A DNA stretch of 64,000 nucleotides, from NCBI GenBank assembly GCA_034003955.1, contig JAVEXO010000011.1:1-64000 (forward strand), in the 5' to 3' direction. The translations under genes and the position numbers were made by a program. Shown piece after piece: positions 52,002 through 61,233 of this stretch; position 1 is the first letter of the stretch; each line of letters starts with the position of its first letter. The notes under the pieces are model-generated. The model had not been told where the DNA came from and ran no database searches. It was given only the letters and a program-made list of their open reading frames with translations. This DNA is from SZUA-370 sp034003955. Its GTDB lineage: Bacteria > Spirochaetota > Spirochaetia > Treponematales > UBA12059.

Positions 52002-54884
52002 ATGCACACCCCCTTCATAGAGACCCAGTTCCCCCTGGAACTCCTCTCCCTTGAAAGCTACAAGGAGCGCAAGGCCAATCTTGGGCAGACATTGACCGGC
52101 TTGGGCAAGTGGTGGGGCCGCAAGCCGCTTATCCTGGTGCGGGCGACCATCCTGGGCTTGCTCCTTCCCGCTACCGACGACCCGGAGGCTGACCGGGACT
52201 TGTTCCTCAAGATACTGACCATGGACGAGGACGGCCTGTGGCGGCGCAAGACAAAGCCGCTGGGCGCTAGCCAGGTCAGCCTGCTTCTTGGGCAACAAGC
52301 GACATCAAGACTAATGGACCTAACTGGTGCCAAGGCCAGATGGGCACGGGGTACCGACAAGACAGAAAAAGAAAGCCTTGAGGCCCGCGCCTTCGCGCGC
52401 CTGAGCTACCAGGACAAACTTGAATACTGCTGCCGGCCCGAGGAGATAGAGGGGCCCGGACCAGAGGCCTGGGCCGACATAAACGCCCGCCTGGGCACCA
52501 AGGCTACAACCTTGCCCGACTTGTTCGAGCAGCTGTCGCAGAAGACCCTGGGGCATACCGCACGGGTGGGTGACGTGTTCTGCGGCGGCGGCAGCATTCC
52601 CTTCGAGGCCGCCCGGCTGGGCCTGGAGGCCTGGGGCAGCGACCTGAACCCCGTGGCAGCCCTCCTGACCTGGGCTGCCGTGCACCTGATAGGCGGCGGA
52701 CCTGAGGTGCAGAAACAGGTAAAAGCGGCCCAGGAGACCGCCTGGAAGGCCGCCGACGAGCAGATTACTGCCTGGGGCATAGAGCACGATGGCAAGGGCA
52801 ACCGGGCCGCGAGTAATCGCGCTGATGCCTACCTCTACTGTGTGGAGGCCAAAAGCCCGGCCACGGGCCTATGGGTTCCCCTGGCTCCCGCCTGGGTGAT
52901 AAGCGAGAAGTACAAGGTGGTCGCCGTACTCAAGAAGAACGAGGCCAAGGGCAAGTACGACATAGACATAATCACCGGGGCAACCGACGCCCAGATGAAG
53001 GCCGCCAAGTCTGGCACCGTGCAGAAAGGCGAACTGGTCTGCCCGGAGACAGGCAAGCGCTACAGCATCTCCGGCCTGCGCGGTGACAGCCGCAAGGATG
53101 GCCAGTCTGTCTACGGCCTGCGCCTCTGGGAAAACGACGATTTGGTGCCACGGCCTGACGACACCTTTCAGGAGCGCCTCTACTGCGTGCGCTGGGTGAC
53201 GCCCGGCGGCGAGCGTCTGTACCGCTCAGTTACCGAGGCTGACCTTAAGCGCGAGGAATTGGTTCTATCACTGCTGCGGGAGCGCTTTGCCGACTGGCAG
53301 GAGCGGGGCTTCATTCCGTCCAAGCCGATGCCGCGCGATGGCGTTAAAACCGAAGAGCCTATCAGGACCAGGGGCTGGACGCATTGGCACCATCTGTTTC
53401 ATCCGAGGCAGTTACTTTACTATGGGATAATTTTTTCAAAATTCCCAAAAAATAGTGCAGCTGTTACACAAGTTGCACTGATGTTAAAGACTGGAGTTAT
53501 TACTAATTTTAGTTCCAAACTTTGTACTTGGAATAAAGTATGGGATAAAACTGAGCAAACTTTTTTGAACCAAGCGTTGAATACTCAATTTAACTATGGA
53601 ACACGAACTTCTATTACCAATAAACCCGTTTTTTTAGAAACAGAAGAGGCAGAGAATATAACTGAATCGAGTTTTATCCTACCGATAGACGCCCGTGATG
53701 TCACCTGGACCGCCGACTACTGGATAACCGACCCGCCCTACGCCGACGCAGTCAACTACCACGAGCTGGCCGACTTCTTCCTGGCCTGGTATGACAAGCA
53801 GCTGCCAAAACTGTTCCCCCAGTGGTACACCGACGGCAAGGCCGCGCTGGCGGTCAAGGGCGACGGGCAGGACTTCAAGCAGTCCATGGTAGACATATAC
53901 TCAAACCTTGCCGCGCACATGAACCCCGATGGCAGGCAGGTGGTGATGTTTACCCACCAGGACTCGGGCGTCTGGGCGGACCTGGGCATGATACTCTGGG
54001 CCGCCGGCCTCCAGGTGACCGCGGCGTGGACCATAGGCACCGAGACCACCAGCGGCCTCAAAGAAGGCAACTACGTGCAGGGCACGGTACTCCTCGTGTT
54101 GCGCAAACGCGTCGAAACCCGCACGGTCTGGAACGACGAGCTTATCCCGATGGTGGACGACGCCGTGCGCCAGCAGATGGAGAACATGCGGCGCGTGGAC
54201 GACGCCAACCACCCGCAGTTCGGCGACACCGACTACCAGCTGGGCGCCTATGCCGCCGCGCTCACGGTACTGACCGGATTTTCAGGCATAGAAGGACTGG
54301 ACATAAAGCTGGAGCTGTTCAGGCCACGGATCAAGAAGGAGAAATCCGCCTTCGAATCGATCATAGAGCGCGCCGTGAGCATCGCGGCCGGCTACCTGGT
54401 GCCCCGGGGCCTGGACAAGCACGTCTGGCGTTCCCTGAGCAACCTGGAACGCCTGTACCTGCGTGGCCTGGAGCTGGAACTGCACCACGAGGGTCGACAG
54501 GGCGCCTACCAGGAACTGTCACGGGGCTTTGGCGTGCAGGAATACAAGCTGCTCTTAGGCGAGACCGCGGCCAATCAGGCCCGCTTCAAGACTCCCAGTG
54601 AGTTCAAGCGCGCGGGCCTTGGGGGCGACGACTTCGGCGCGACCATACTGCGGCACCTGCTGTTTGCCATCCATGAGACTCGCCGCGCCGAGAGCCCCCG
54701 CGAGGGCCTCAACTACCTGAAGGCCGAGCGGCCGGACTACTGGAGCCGGCGGGCCGATCTCCTGGCCATCCTGGCTTACTTGTCAATCCTGGGCAACACC
54801 GCAGGCATGGAGCACTGGAAGCCCGATGCCGAGGCGGCTGCTCTGCTTGCGGGGCTTATGACCAATGATTACGCAGGAAGTTGA
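52002..54884 (+). CDS. DUF1156 DNA methyltransferase of the anti-phage-type module
   Basis: 960 residues. The N-terminal DUF1156 region (GKWWGRKPLILVRATILG) leads to the SAM-binding motif DVFCGGGSIPFEAARLG (about residue 190), and the catalytic motif IV reads WITDPPYADAVNYHELADFF (about residue 575), pointing to an adenine-N6 or cytosine-N4 amino-methyltransferase. The stretch of about residues 468-561 is encoded by DNA with roughly one-third G+C, against more than 60% on either side, yet stays in frame and aligns with the normal FHPRQLL-to-DPPY region, so it looks like a swapped block. It starts four bases after the DUF3780 stop, with GGAG upstream. Confidence 0.92.
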   Translation: MHTPFIETQFPLELLSLESYKERKANLGQTLTGLGKWWGRKPLILVRATILGLLLPATDDPEADRDLFLKILTMDEDGLWRRKTKPLGASQVSLLLGQQATSRLMDLTGAKARWARGTDKTEKESLEARAFARLSYQDKLEYCCRPEEIEGPGPEAWADINARLGTKATTLPDLFEQLSQKTLGHTARVGDVFCGGGSIPFEAARLGLEAWGSDLNPVAALLTWAAVHLIGGGPEVQKQVKAAQETAWKAADEQITAWGIEHDGKGNRAASNRADAYLYCVEAKSPATGLWVPLAPAWVISEKYKVVAVLKKNEAKGKYDIDIITGATDAQMKAAKSGTVQKGELVCPETGKRYSISGLRGDSRKDGQSVYGLRLWENDDLVPRPDDTFQERLYCVRWVTPGGERLYRSVTEADLKREELVLSLLRERFADWQERGFIPSKPMPRDGVKTEEPIRTRGWTHWHHLFHPRQLLYYGIIFSKFPKNSAAVTQVALMLKTGVITNFSSKLCTWNKVWDKTEQTFLNQALNTQFNYGTRTSITNKPVFLETEEAENITESSFILPIDARDVTWTADYWITDPPYADAVNYHELADFFLAWYDKQLPKLFPQWYTDGKAALAVKGDGQDFKQSMVDIYSNLAAHMNPDGRQVVMFTHQDSGVWADLGMILWAAGLQVTAAWTIGTETTSGLKEGNYVQGTVLLVLRKRVETRTVWNDELIPMVDDAVRQQMENMRRVDDANHPQFGDTDYQLGAYAAALTVLTGFSGIEGLDIKLELFRPRIKKEKSAFESIIERAVSIAAGYLVPRGLDKHVWRSLSNLERLYLRGLELELHHEGRQGAYQELSRGFGVQEYKLLLGETAANQARFKTPSEFKRAGLGGDDFGATILRHLLFAIHETRRAESPREGLNYLKAERPDYWSRRADLLAILAYLSILGNTAGMEHWKPDAEAAALLAGLMTNDYAGS

Positions 54885-54938
54885 AGGGGATGATACATGT
54901 TTCTTACTTTGCATGATAAGTATGATCATTTTAAAACA

Positions 54939-54966
54939 TTGTATTATTTATTGTTTGTAATATAAT
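54939..54966 (+). promoter_or_regulatory. Separate promoter for the Fic-helicase pair
   Basis: TTGTAT (54939-54944), 16-base spacer and TATAAT (54961-54966) in an AT-rich 125-base gap, 43 bases before the Fic start. CATGAT/TATGATCAT words just upstream could be operator sequences. Confidence 0.55.
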
Positions 54967-55009
54967 TACTTGATATCATGTTAATTCATTGACCGATACG
55001 GAGGCAATT

Positions 55010-56173
55010 GTGTCCAACCGGGATTTTTTCCCTTTGCGCCTGGTAAAGCCCGAGTTCGATGACAGCCTCACGGATCTTATACTGGACTTGGACCATCAGC
55101 GAAAGTTCGTTTTAGGGGGCACTACACCGCCCCACCTGTTCTACCAATTGAAGCAGGTGTTCCATATCTTCGAAACCCTCGGTTCAGCTCGAATCGAGGG
55201 TAACCGGACCACCATAGCCGAATGGGTGGACAGAGAAGTAGAGGGACGGAGCAGTGGCGAATCCGTAGAGGAAATACTCAGCATCGAGCGGGCACTGGCC
55301 TGGCTTGAGTCCCTTTGGTCTAAAGATACAGAAAACTTCAGGATAGATCACGTGCTGGTCCGCGAGCTGCACCGAATGGTTACCGGGGCTCTCTCGGTAG
55401 CGGGAGAAGGCGATGCCACCCCGGGGGCCTACCGGACTACTGCAGTCCGGATCAGCGGAGCCGATCACCAGCCTCCGGAGCCTTCCGATGTGCAGCCCTT
55501 GATGGACGATCTATTTGCGTTCCTGGCCAAGGAAGACCCCGGCAAGTACGACCTCATCAAGATAGCCCTGGCCCACCACCGTTTTACCTGGATTCACCCC
55601 TTTGCCAACGGGAACGGACGAACAGTCCGGCTCTTGACCTATGCCCTGCTACTCAAGACCGGCTTCCGGGTCGGGGGTGATCTCCCTGTCGCACGGCTGG
55701 TTAACCCAACGGCGATATTCTGTTCCGACCGCAGTGCCTATTACGCGCAACTTGCCCGGGCAGACCAGGGAGATGATGAAGGGCTTCTGTCATGGTGCCG
55801 CTATGTGCTGAAGGGCCTCCAAACCGAGCTGGACAAGGTTAACAAGCTCCTTGACTATCAGTGGCTGGGAAAGAATGTCCTTGAACCTGCAATCATGGAA
55901 CTCCACCAGAAGAATGGCATCTCAGACCGTGAACGCGGCATCCTCCTTAAAACCCTGTCTACCCCGCTGATAAAAAACAGCGACATCCGAACCGACATCA
56001 GCCAGGTGCAAACCTCCCGAATCCTGGCTGAACTCAAAAAACGAAAGCTCCTCGTGACGGCCCCGGATGCCGAGCGCAAGTACCACTTGGGTATCCATGG
56101 CAGCCCCCTCATGCGTACAGTGATACGCCAGCTTGACCGTCTGGGGTTCCTCCCCATAAAGGGGGAGCTGTGA
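55010..56173 (+). CDS. Fic-domain protein, class II (N-terminal inhibitory motif)
   Basis: 387 residues from GTG 55010, with GGAGG five bases upstream; TTG 54989 would add seven residues. The Fic core reads HPFANGNGRTVRLL (about residue 195), with all catalytic elements, so AMP transfer (or another nucleotide transfer) onto a target hydroxyl is possible. An N-terminal SARIEG matches the (S/T)xxxE(G/N) auto-inhibition motif. The C-terminus looks like a winged helix (SQVQTSRILAELKKRKLL). It has its own promoter and its stop overlaps the helicase start by four bases. Confidence 0.9.
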   Translation: MSNRDFFPLRLVKPEFDDSLTDLILDLDHQRKFVLGGTTPPHLFYQLKQVFHIFETLGSARIEGNRTTIAEWVDREVEGRSSGESVEEILSIERALAWLESLWSKDTENFRIDHVLVRELHRMVTGALSVAGEGDATPGAYRTTAVRISGADHQPPEPSDVQPLMDDLFAFLAKEDPGKYDLIKIALAHHRFTWIHPFANGNGRTVRLLTYALLLKTGFRVGGDLPVARLVNPTAIFCSDRSAYYAQLARADQGDDEGLLSWCRYVLKGLQTELDKVNKLLDYQWLGKNVLEPAIMELHQKNGISDRERGILLKTLSTPLIKNSDIRTDISQVQTSRILAELKKRKLLVTAPDAERKYHLGIHGSPLMRTVIRQLDRLGFLPIKGEL

Positions 56174-58917
56174 TCAGTCGCTATGTCTTCCAGCGCAATC
56201 GTAGCCCCACAGGAACAGCCTTCCTTACCGGCCATCTTGCCGGTGCGGTAAACTACGACCGCATTGCAGGCTACTTTGACAGCTCCCTCTTTGAAATGGC
56301 CGGAGAGGCACTGGAGGACTTAAGCGGAAAAATTCGCATCCTGTGCAATTCAGACATCAATCCAGCGGATGTCGCCATGGCAGAGCAGGCCCAGAAGCTG
56401 AGCTTCTTCAAGCACGACCCAGAGCAGCTTGCGCATCGCAGCGGAGACCGCATCGCGCGGCTTATACGCATGCTTGCATCAAAAAAGCTGGAGGTCAGGG
56501 TCCTGCCTGACGCCGTCTTCGGCCTCGTGCACGGCAAGGCCGGCGTCATTTCATACGGGGATGGACGGCGGACCAGCTTCATGGGAAGCGCCAACGAGAC
56601 GTATTCAGGCTGGAACCTCAACTACGAACTGGTGTGGGAAGATGACAGCCCGGAGGCCTGTGACTGGGTCCAGTCAGAGTTCAACCGCCTCTGGGAACAC
56701 TCCCTGGCCCGCCCCTTGGCAGATGCGGTAATAAAGGAAGTACAACGGCTATCTGATCGTACAGAAATCGATATCAATGCCTGGAAAAAGGCTTCTGTCG
56801 AATCCGAGGCAGCCTCCACAGCGGTAGAGTCACCGGTATACCGTAAGGAATTTGGCCTGTGGCCGCACCAGAAGCACTTCATCCAGGAAGCCTGGGCGGC
56901 TCACAAGGCCTATGGTGCGCGTTTCGTACTGGCAGACCAGGTTGGCCTTGGCAAGACGGTGCAGCTTGGCATGGCGGCTCAGTTGATGAGCCTCTACGAT
57001 GACAAGCCTGTGCTGGCCCTGCTCCCCAAGACCCTGATGCAGCAGTGGCAGACAGAGCTATGGGACCTGCTAGAAATCCCCAGCGCGCGCTGGGACGGCC
57101 GCCAGTGGATCGATGAGCAGGGCCTTGAATATCCCCCCACTTCCAGGAATCCCTTGATGGATTGCCCGCGGCGCATTGGCATGGTGTCCCAGGGTCTGGT
57201 GGTCAAGGGCAGTGCCCCGATTCAAGCCCTGCTTGAGGTGGACTGGAGCTGCATCATTGTAGACGAGGCTCACCGGGCTCGCCGGGCCAAGCTTCCAAAG
57301 GAGGCCGAGCGTGGCCCCCGTATCAACAATCCGGAAACAGAGACAAACCGGCTGTACGCCTTCTTGTACAAGCTTGCACCCAAAACAAGGTCTCTCCTCA
57401 TGGGAACTGCCACGCCCGTCCAGCTGCATCCCATCGAAGCATGGGACCTCCTGCGCCTCTTGTCAGAGGGCAACGACCATGTGCTCGGATACCCAGGCTC
57501 CAGCTGGCGGCATCCAGAAAACTCTCTTCCTTTTATTCTGGGTGAAGAAGCCCCGCCTGATGATCCTGCCTCGCTCTGGAGCTGGCTTCGCAACCCCTTC
57601 CCCTCAGAACGGGAAGCGCCCATCTTTGCCAGACTCCGCAAGACCCTTGGCATGGAAAGCGGGCAGGCTGTGGCTCCTTATTCATGGACAGACCTGAGCG
57701 CCACCCAGCAGGTTTCAGGAAAACTCGCAGCCCTGACCTTGTTCGACCGGCACCATCCTTTCCTGCGCTGCATAGTACGCCGCACCCGGGAGTACCTTGA
57801 AAAGGCAATCAATCCGCAGACCGGGAGGCCCTATCTTCTGCCTATCCAGGTAATCCTCCATGGCGAAACCGAGCCTGTCCTGCTGGACGGCTACTCCAGG
57901 CAGGCATACGAGGCAGCCGAAGAGTTCTGTAAAATGCTCGCCAAGCGGGTAAAATCCGCAGGATTCTTCAAGACCCTGCTACTACGGCGCATAGGCAGCT
58001 CCCTGCACGCTGGCCGGTCAACGGTAAACCGTATGCTCGACGACTGGGATAGCATCGATGAATCAGAGGAAGACGAGTCGAGCGATGATGACGAACAGGA
58101 ATCCAGTTCCAGTACGGGGAATGAAAACACCGGTCTAAAAAACCTCACCCCGATGGAGCGCCATAAACTCGAGGAATGTGCACGAGCCCTTGAAACAGGA
58201 TTGAAGGCAGGACCAGAATCAGATCCAAAGTGGGCCCGTATCGAAGAGTACCTGGTGCAAAAGAACTGGGCGGTAGAAGGCTGCATCCTGTTCTCCCAGT
58301 ACCTGGATACGGCCCGTTGGGTCGCCGAACGCATCAAGGACAGCTTCCAGGATCAACCAGTCGGACTGTACGCAGGTAGCGGAAAATCCGGCATCTACGC
58401 CCGTGGGAACTTCCTGCGCAAGGATCGCGAGGAAATAAAGCTCATGGTCAAGACAGGCGAACTCAAGCTGATGGTGGGTACCGATGCCGCCAGCGAAGGC
58501 CTTAACCTCCAGATGCTTGGGACCCTTATCAATGTAGACTTACCCTGGAACCCCACTCGCCTGGAACAGCGCAAGGGCCGGATACAGCGTATAGGCCAGT
58601 CTCGTTCTGCCATTAACATACTCAACCTGCGCTACGCCCCTTCAGTTGAAGACAAGGTGCATGAGGCCCTCTCAACCCGGCTGGAAGAGATCCGGAAGAT
58701 GTTCGGCCAGATCCCCGATGTGCTCAGCGATGTCTGGGTCAAGGTGGCCCTTGGTGAGATAGACCAGGCCAAACAGCGCCTGGGTGAAGTCAAGGCACCC
58801 CACGCCTTCGACGAACGCTACAGCCGGGTGGAGGAAGTGTCCGGCTGGGATGAATGCACTCAGGTGCTCAACCGGGCAGAGAAGATTGAGGCGCTGCGCA
58901 GGGGCTGGAAAGACTGA
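56170..58917 (+). CDS. PLD-domain SNF2-type helicase of the anti-phage-type module
   Basis: 915 residues. The N-terminal ~200 residues carry a phospholipase-D-like motif (LVHGKAGVISYGDG, later MGSANET); the usual aspartate four residues beyond the lysine is not present, so nuclease activity is uncertain. The SF2 motor has Walker A ADQVGLGKTVQLG, DEAH in CIIVDEAHRAR, motif III LLMGTATPVQ, and C-terminal GTDAASEGLNLQML with RKGRIQRIGQ. An acidic Ser/Glu/Asp-rich insert lies near residues 635-665. It probably translocates on DNA as the effector or scanning arm of the module. GTG start overlaps the Fic stop. Confidence 0.9.
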   Translation: MISRYVFQRNRSPTGTAFLTGHLAGAVNYDRIAGYFDSSLFEMAGEALEDLSGKIRILCNSDINPADVAMAEQAQKLSFFKHDPEQLAHRSGDRIARLIRMLASKKLEVRVLPDAVFGLVHGKAGVISYGDGRRTSFMGSANETYSGWNLNYELVWEDDSPEACDWVQSEFNRLWEHSLARPLADAVIKEVQRLSDRTEIDINAWKKASVESEAASTAVESPVYRKEFGLWPHQKHFIQEAWAAHKAYGARFVLADQVGLGKTVQLGMAAQLMSLYDDKPVLALLPKTLMQQWQTELWDLLEIPSARWDGRQWIDEQGLEYPPTSRNPLMDCPRRIGMVSQGLVVKGSAPIQALLEVDWSCIIVDEAHRARRAKLPKEAERGPRINNPETETNRLYAFLYKLAPKTRSLLMGTATPVQLHPIEAWDLLRLLSEGNDHVLGYPGSSWRHPENSLPFILGEEAPPDDPASLWSWLRNPFPSEREAPIFARLRKTLGMESGQAVAPYSWTDLSATQQVSGKLAALTLFDRHHPFLRCIVRRTREYLEKAINPQTGRPYLLPIQVILHGETEPVLLDGYSRQAYEAAEEFCKMLAKRVKSAGFFKTLLLRRIGSSLHAGRSTVNRMLDDWDSIDESEEDESSDDDEQESSSSTGNENTGLKNLTPMERHKLEECARALETGLKAGPESDPKWARIEEYLVQKNWAVEGCILFSQYLDTARWVAERIKDSFQDQPVGLYAGSGKSGIYARGNFLRKDREEIKLMVKTGELKLMVGTDAASEGLNLQMLGTLINVDLPWNPTRLEQRKGRIQRIGQSRSAINILNLRYAPSVEDKVHEALSTRLEEIRKMFGQIPDVLSDVWVKVALGEIDQAKQRLGEVKAPHAFDERYSRVEEVSGWDECTQVLNRAEKIEALRRGWKD

Positions 58918-58945
58918 GATTGACATCCCTGCGGTCCTGCGCACT

Positions 58946-58979
58946 GCCCGGACCACATGGTTCAAGTCCCCCTCCGGGC
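58946..58979 (+). repeat. tRNA-Leu remnant: inverted copy of the tRNA 3' end
   Basis: Bases 58959-58979 are an exact 21-base copy of the T-loop-to-acceptor end of the tRNA-Leu gene at 59026-59046, but on the opposite strand. Directly before it, GCCCGGA (58946-58952) equals the tRNA's 5' acceptor strand, with almost everything between deleted. It looks like the scar of a tRNA duplication or of a tRNA-targeting element. Confidence 0.7.
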
Positions 58980-58985
58980 TTATCG

Positions 58986-59023
58986 AAAAAGAAAGAGCCG
59001 CCTTACGGCGGCTCTTTCTTTTT
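58986..59023. terminator. Perfect bidirectional terminator
   Basis: Seventeen-base-pair perfect stem (58986-59002 with 59007-59023) and a TTAC loop, flanked by A-runs and T-runs on both sides. It serves the helicase gene on the plus strand and the tRNA-Leu gene on the minus strand, and forms the centre of a larger inverted repeat with the tRNA copies. Confidence 0.92.
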
Positions 59024-59025
59024 TT

Positions 59026-59106
59026 GCCCGGAGGGGGACTTGAACCCCCATACCTTGCGGCACTAGTACCTGAAACTAGCGTGTCTGCCAATTCCACCAT
59101 CCGGGC
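59026..59106 (-). tRNA. tRNA-Leu (anticodon CAG)
   Basis: On the minus strand the gene begins GCCCGGATGG, has a seven-base-pair acceptor stem (GCCCGGA/TCCGGGC), anticodon stem CTAGT/ACTAG around loop TTCAGGT (anticodon CAG), a long class II variable arm, and T-loop GGTTCAAGTCC. CCA is not encoded. It reads CUG leucine codons. A promoter lies upstream and the perfect terminator follows. Confidence 0.95.
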
Positions 59107-59120
59107 GGTGAATCGGAGAC

Positions 59121-59152
59121 AGTATATACACCGGGGAGAGGGGCGTAGTCAA
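59121..59152 (-). promoter_or_regulatory. Promoter of tRNA-Leu
   Basis: Minus-strand TTGACT (59147-59152), 18-base spacer and TATATA (59123-59128, overlapping TATACT at 59121-59126), about 17 bases before the tRNA 5' end. Confidence 0.65.
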
Positions 59153-59242
59153 GACCGGGCTGTATCGTCCTTGCCATTGACGAAGAGGGGCATGGATCAT
59201 AGCATATAGTATTGTAAGCTGGCGGCAAACGGGAGGCTGTGT

Positions 59243-61231
59243 ATGCAAGGCAATATGGGCAAGGTGCTGATAGTCGATCTATCGACGGGGTCCATCAAAG
59301 AGGAGTTCATCCCCGATCATATCTACCGCGACTACCTGGGCGGCGTGGGCCTTGCCTCCAGGCTGCTGTCAGACATGATTCCAGCCGGGGCCGACCCGCT
59401 GGGGCCAGATAACGTCCTGGCATTCATGAGCGGCCTCCTTACTGGCACAGGATCGGTGATGACTGGTCGCTGGATGGTATGCTGCAAGTCGCCGCTTACG
59501 GGGGGCTGGGGTGATGCAAACTGCGGGGGCACGCTGTCCCCAGAGATAAAACGTTGTGGCTGGGACGGGATACTGTTCCGTGGCATATCGCCTGAGCCCG
59601 TGGTATTCGTGGCAGACGAGAGCGGCCCTCGGCTTGAGAGCGCGGCAAAGCTCTGGGGGCTAGACGCCATAGAGACCGAGGATGCCATAAAGGCTTCCTG
59701 GTCTGGCAAGAAGAAGCCGGCCACGGCGACTATCGGGCCGGCGGCCGAGAAGATATCGCTTATATCTGGCATATCAAACGACGGTGGCCGATACGCGGCC
59801 CGCTCGGGAGTCGGTGCGGTGATGGGTTCAAAGCGGCTCAAGGGCATTGCCCTTTCGGGTTCAAAACCCATCAGCTGCGCGGATCCAAGGCGCGTCAAGG
59901 AGCTATCCAGGTTCTTTACAACACGAGTGATGAAGATGAAGCTTCCTGGCATCATGACAGGAGCCTTCATGCCGCTCTTGGGAAAGATGCTTGGTATGAA
60001 GGTAGTGGTTCCCGTGGATGGTATTCTGGTTTCGGCCATACTCAAAAAATGGGGCACCATCTATAACAACACGGCAGGCATGGTCAACGGCGATTCTCCC
60101 GTACGCAACTGGGGAGGATCGGTCAAGGACTTTGGTTTTTCAAGGTATCGCGCCCTCAATCCAGACAGAATAAACGAACGGGAAACGAAGAAATACAACT
60201 GCTACTCATGCGTCATAGGCTGCGGCGGTATATGCGAGGCCACAGGCAGCGGAGCCAAGGGCGATCACATGCACAAGCCAGAATATGAGACATGCTGTGC
60301 CTTTGGCCCACTGCTTCAAAACAACGACCTTGACTCCATATTCCTGTGTAACGATATATGCAATCGCTCGGGGCTGGACACCATCTCCGCGGGTAGCGTC
60401 GTGGCGTTTGCCTTCGAGTGTTACGAGCGCGGTATATTGACCAAGGCCGATACCGGCGGCCTGCAGCTAGTCTGGGGAGACGGCAAGGCTGTTGTGACCT
60501 TGTTACGCATGATGGCGGAACGTAAAGGTCTGGGAGACATACTCGCAGACGGTGTAGCTCTTGCCGCCAAACGTATTGGCAAGGGTTCAGACGCTATCGC
60601 TACGCATGCCGGCGGGCAGGAGGCTGGCATGCATGACGGACGCGCCGATCCCATGATGGCCGTATCATACGCAGCCGACCCAACACCCGGACGCCACACC
60701 ATTTCTGCCGGGGTCTACTATAATGTCTCCCATATATGGGATTACGTCAGCTGGGCACCCCGGGTGACCAGGCCCTACTTCAAGTCTAAGGAATACCTGC
60801 CAAGTGAAGAAGAAACCCTTAAATCAGTAGCAGGAGCCTGTGTCAAACAGCTACTCGACGCTACGGGATCCTGCCTCTTTGCGCTGACGACAGGCTTGCA
60901 ACACTGGAGGCTCTTCGAATGGCTCAATGCGGCCACGGGGGAGGACAGGACCCCTGATGAGTGGATGGAAGCTGGCCGACGTATACAGACAGCCAGAGCC
61001 GCCTTTGGTGCCAGGGAGAAGACGGCCGATGCCGGTAGCGAGCGCGCCAGAGACTACGCCCTTGCCAGTTCACGCATCTACGGCAAGCCAGCTCTGGTTC
61101 GCGGCCCCTTGGCAGGAAGGACTGTTCCGCTCGAGGAGATGGTTGCACGGTACCGAAGGGAATTTGGCTGGGACGAGTCCAGCGCTGTCCCTCTCGAGGC
61201 AACTATGAAAGAACTAGGGCTGTCCCGCTAG
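59243..61231 (+). CDS. Aldehyde:ferredoxin oxidoreductase family protein
   Basis: 662-residue tungsten-bispterin enzyme family. The N-terminal domain has GKVLIVDLSTGSIKEE and YLGGVGLASRLL; the cofactor region has KSPLTGGWGDANCGG and SGVGAVMGSKRLKGIA; the 4Fe-4S cysteines are CYSCVIGC (CxxCxxxC) plus a later Cys in GSCLFAL. It interconverts aldehydes and carboxylates with ferredoxin as partner in anaerobes. GGGAGG precedes the ATG. The ferredoxin (25.6 kb) and Fe-S aldo/keto reductase (18.3 kb) are possible redox partners. Confidence 0.93.
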   Translation: MQGNMGKVLIVDLSTGSIKEEFIPDHIYRDYLGGVGLASRLLSDMIPAGADPLGPDNVLAFMSGLLTGTGSVMTGRWMVCCKSPLTGGWGDANCGGTLSPEIKRCGWDGILFRGISPEPVVFVADESGPRLESAAKLWGLDAIETEDAIKASWSGKKKPATATIGPAAEKISLISGISNDGGRYAARSGVGAVMGSKRLKGIALSGSKPISCADPRRVKELSRFFTTRVMKMKLPGIMTGAFMPLLGKMLGMKVVVPVDGILVSAILKKWGTIYNNTAGMVNGDSPVRNWGGSVKDFGFSRYRALNPDRINERETKKYNCYSCVIGCGGICEATGSGAKGDHMHKPEYETCCAFGPLLQNNDLDSIFLCNDICNRSGLDTISAGSVVAFAFECYERGILTKADTGGLQLVWGDGKAVVTLLRMMAERKGLGDILADGVALAAKRIGKGSDAIATHAGGQEAGMHDGRADPMMAVSYAADPTPGRHTISAGVYYNVSHIWDYVSWAPRVTRPYFKSKEYLPSEEETLKSVAGACVKQLLDATGSCLFALTTGLQHWRLFEWLNAATGEDRTPDEWMEAGRRIQTARAAFGAREKTADAGSERARDYALASSRIYGKPALVRGPLAGRTVPLEEMVARYRREFGWDESSAVPLEATMKELGLSR

Positions 61232-61233
61232 CT

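Noticed and set aside
53822..54601. Long alternative-frame ORF (259 codons) inside the methyltransferase gene
   Set aside because: Arg/Gly/His-rich translation caused by high GC; the other frame encodes clear methyltransferase motifs.
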